Below are positions 63,697-64,000 of a stretch of DNA of 64,000 nt, in pieces (position 1 is the stretch's first letter; every line of letters begins with the position of its first letter). The position numbers and the translations under genes were made by a program. The DNA is from Pseudomonas sp. Os17. GTDB taxonomy: Bacteria; Pseudomonadota; Gammaproteobacteria; Pseudomonadales; Pseudomonadaceae. The stretch lies in NCBI RefSeq assembly GCF_001547895.1, contig NZ_AP014627.1, forward strand, positions 1,677,501-1,741,500, read 5' to 3'. The notes under the pieces were generated by a model. The model saw nothing but the letters and a program-made list of their open reading frames with translations. It was not told the origin of the DNA and ran no database searches.

Positions 63697-63805
63697 TTGA
63701 AGATGCGCGGAATAAGTGCGCGAAATTTATGTGTGGTAGTGCGTTTTGGTTGTAGTGGTCATTCTATCGTCAAAGAGGATGATTAAGTCATTGATCGATA
63801 TTCGA
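63697..63805. other. Non-coding gap at the end of the array
   Basis: About 110 bases, with a short dyad near 63791-63808 (TTGATCGATATTCGATCAA). No gene seen. Confidence 0.3.
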
Positions 63806-63922
63806 TCAAATGCGATAAAAAAGACAACTTTCACGCCGCTTTTGTGCCTGCTGGAGCATCTGCTCCAGCATCCGCCTCATCGTTATATTCATCAAATCAC
63901 ATCCATCTCGCTGTAATGGTCA
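63806..63922 (-). pseudogene. Remnant 2 of the small Pseudomonas gene
   Basis: Minus-strand reading gives RDGCDLMNITMRRMLEQMLQ, matching LLRDGCDFMDVAGRRMQ of remnant 1 (59597-59869). Only the C-terminal piece is left. It contains a perfect 10-base dyad TGCTGGAGCA-TC-TGCTCCAGCA at 63849-63870. Confidence 0.5.
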
Positions 63923-63935
63923 ACTAATCCCGGAC

Positions 63936-64000
63936 ACACAGACAACTCGGTTGTTGAGAGCGCTAAAAAAGTAGGTGGTGTTGCAAAGGAAGAGGTGCAG
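63936..64000 (+). pseudogene. Start of another orphan cdiA-CT fragment (runs off the edge)
   Basis: 65 bases matching 58363-58427 at 62 positions, i.e. the entry-domain part NSVVESAKKAGGAAKEEVQ of the first orphan. The array therefore continues beyond the window. Confidence 0.8.

Overview
The window is a high-GC Pseudomonas chromosome segment, most like the P. fluorescens group (P. protegens / P. chlororaphis-like). The basis is gene content and order: a FabH-like synthase beside an ECF sigma factor, PxpABC, LpxO, AceK, HrpA, an OprP-type porin and a TPS/CDI locus. At least three families of REP palindromes, typical of this group, lie between genes. No rRNA, tRNA, CRISPR array or complete insertion sequence was found. 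Assignments rest on reading translated sequence and recalled family motifs; no database search was run.

Layout. 1-4.1 kb: start of a spermidine-synthase-like gene, a Pro-rich secreted protein, a stand-alone cyclic-nucleotide-binding protein, oligopeptidase B and a small membrane protein. 4.2-5.5 kb: class II glutamine amidotransferase and a DUF2937-type membrane protein. 5.6-10.4 kb: LysR regulator divergent from an MFS transporter and pxpA-pxpB-pxpC (5-oxoproline use). 10.5-13.9 kb: MoxR ATPase, CoxE-like VWA protein and a DUF748-type envelope protein. 14-19 kb: cysK, lpxO-like hydroxylase, two EamA exporters and a fimbrial-like secreted protein. 19.1-26.9 kb: chemoreceptor, aceK, hrpA. 27.2-30.7 kb: KAS III enzyme, ECF sigma/zinc anti-sigma pair, porin. 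31-35.7 kb: NTF2-like protein and MFS exporter divergent from a LysR regulator, FemAB-like protein, aqpZ. 36-40.6 kb: ABC exporter, cyclophilin, alpha/beta hydrolase, LysR regulator, small secreted protein. 40.8-45.9 kb: azoR, EamA transporter, a 0.55-kb REP array, an MscS channel and a DEAD-box helicase.

The most interesting part is 46.2-64.0 kb. It is a two-partner-secretion contact-dependent inhibition (CDI) locus: cdiB, a 2902-residue cdiA and a small cdiI. CdiA ends in what looks like a PD-(D/E)XK-type tRNase toxin. At the toxin entry point (about 55.4 kb) base composition drops abruptly. From 57 kb to the window edge there follows a train of displaced ('orphan') cdiA-CT/cdiI cassettes. 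One carries a second copy of the cdiA pre-toxin region and a deaminase-fold toxin with its immunity gene. At least four others consist of a toxin 3' end followed by an immunity gene. A further copy of the orphan linker begins at the right edge, so the array continues.

Most orphan toxins are truncated or carry single-base frameshifts, while most immunity reading frames are open. This suggests a reservoir that has lost toxins but keeps protection. A 0.66-kb block nearly identical to functional cdiA could let the deaminase cassette recombine into the secreted protein.
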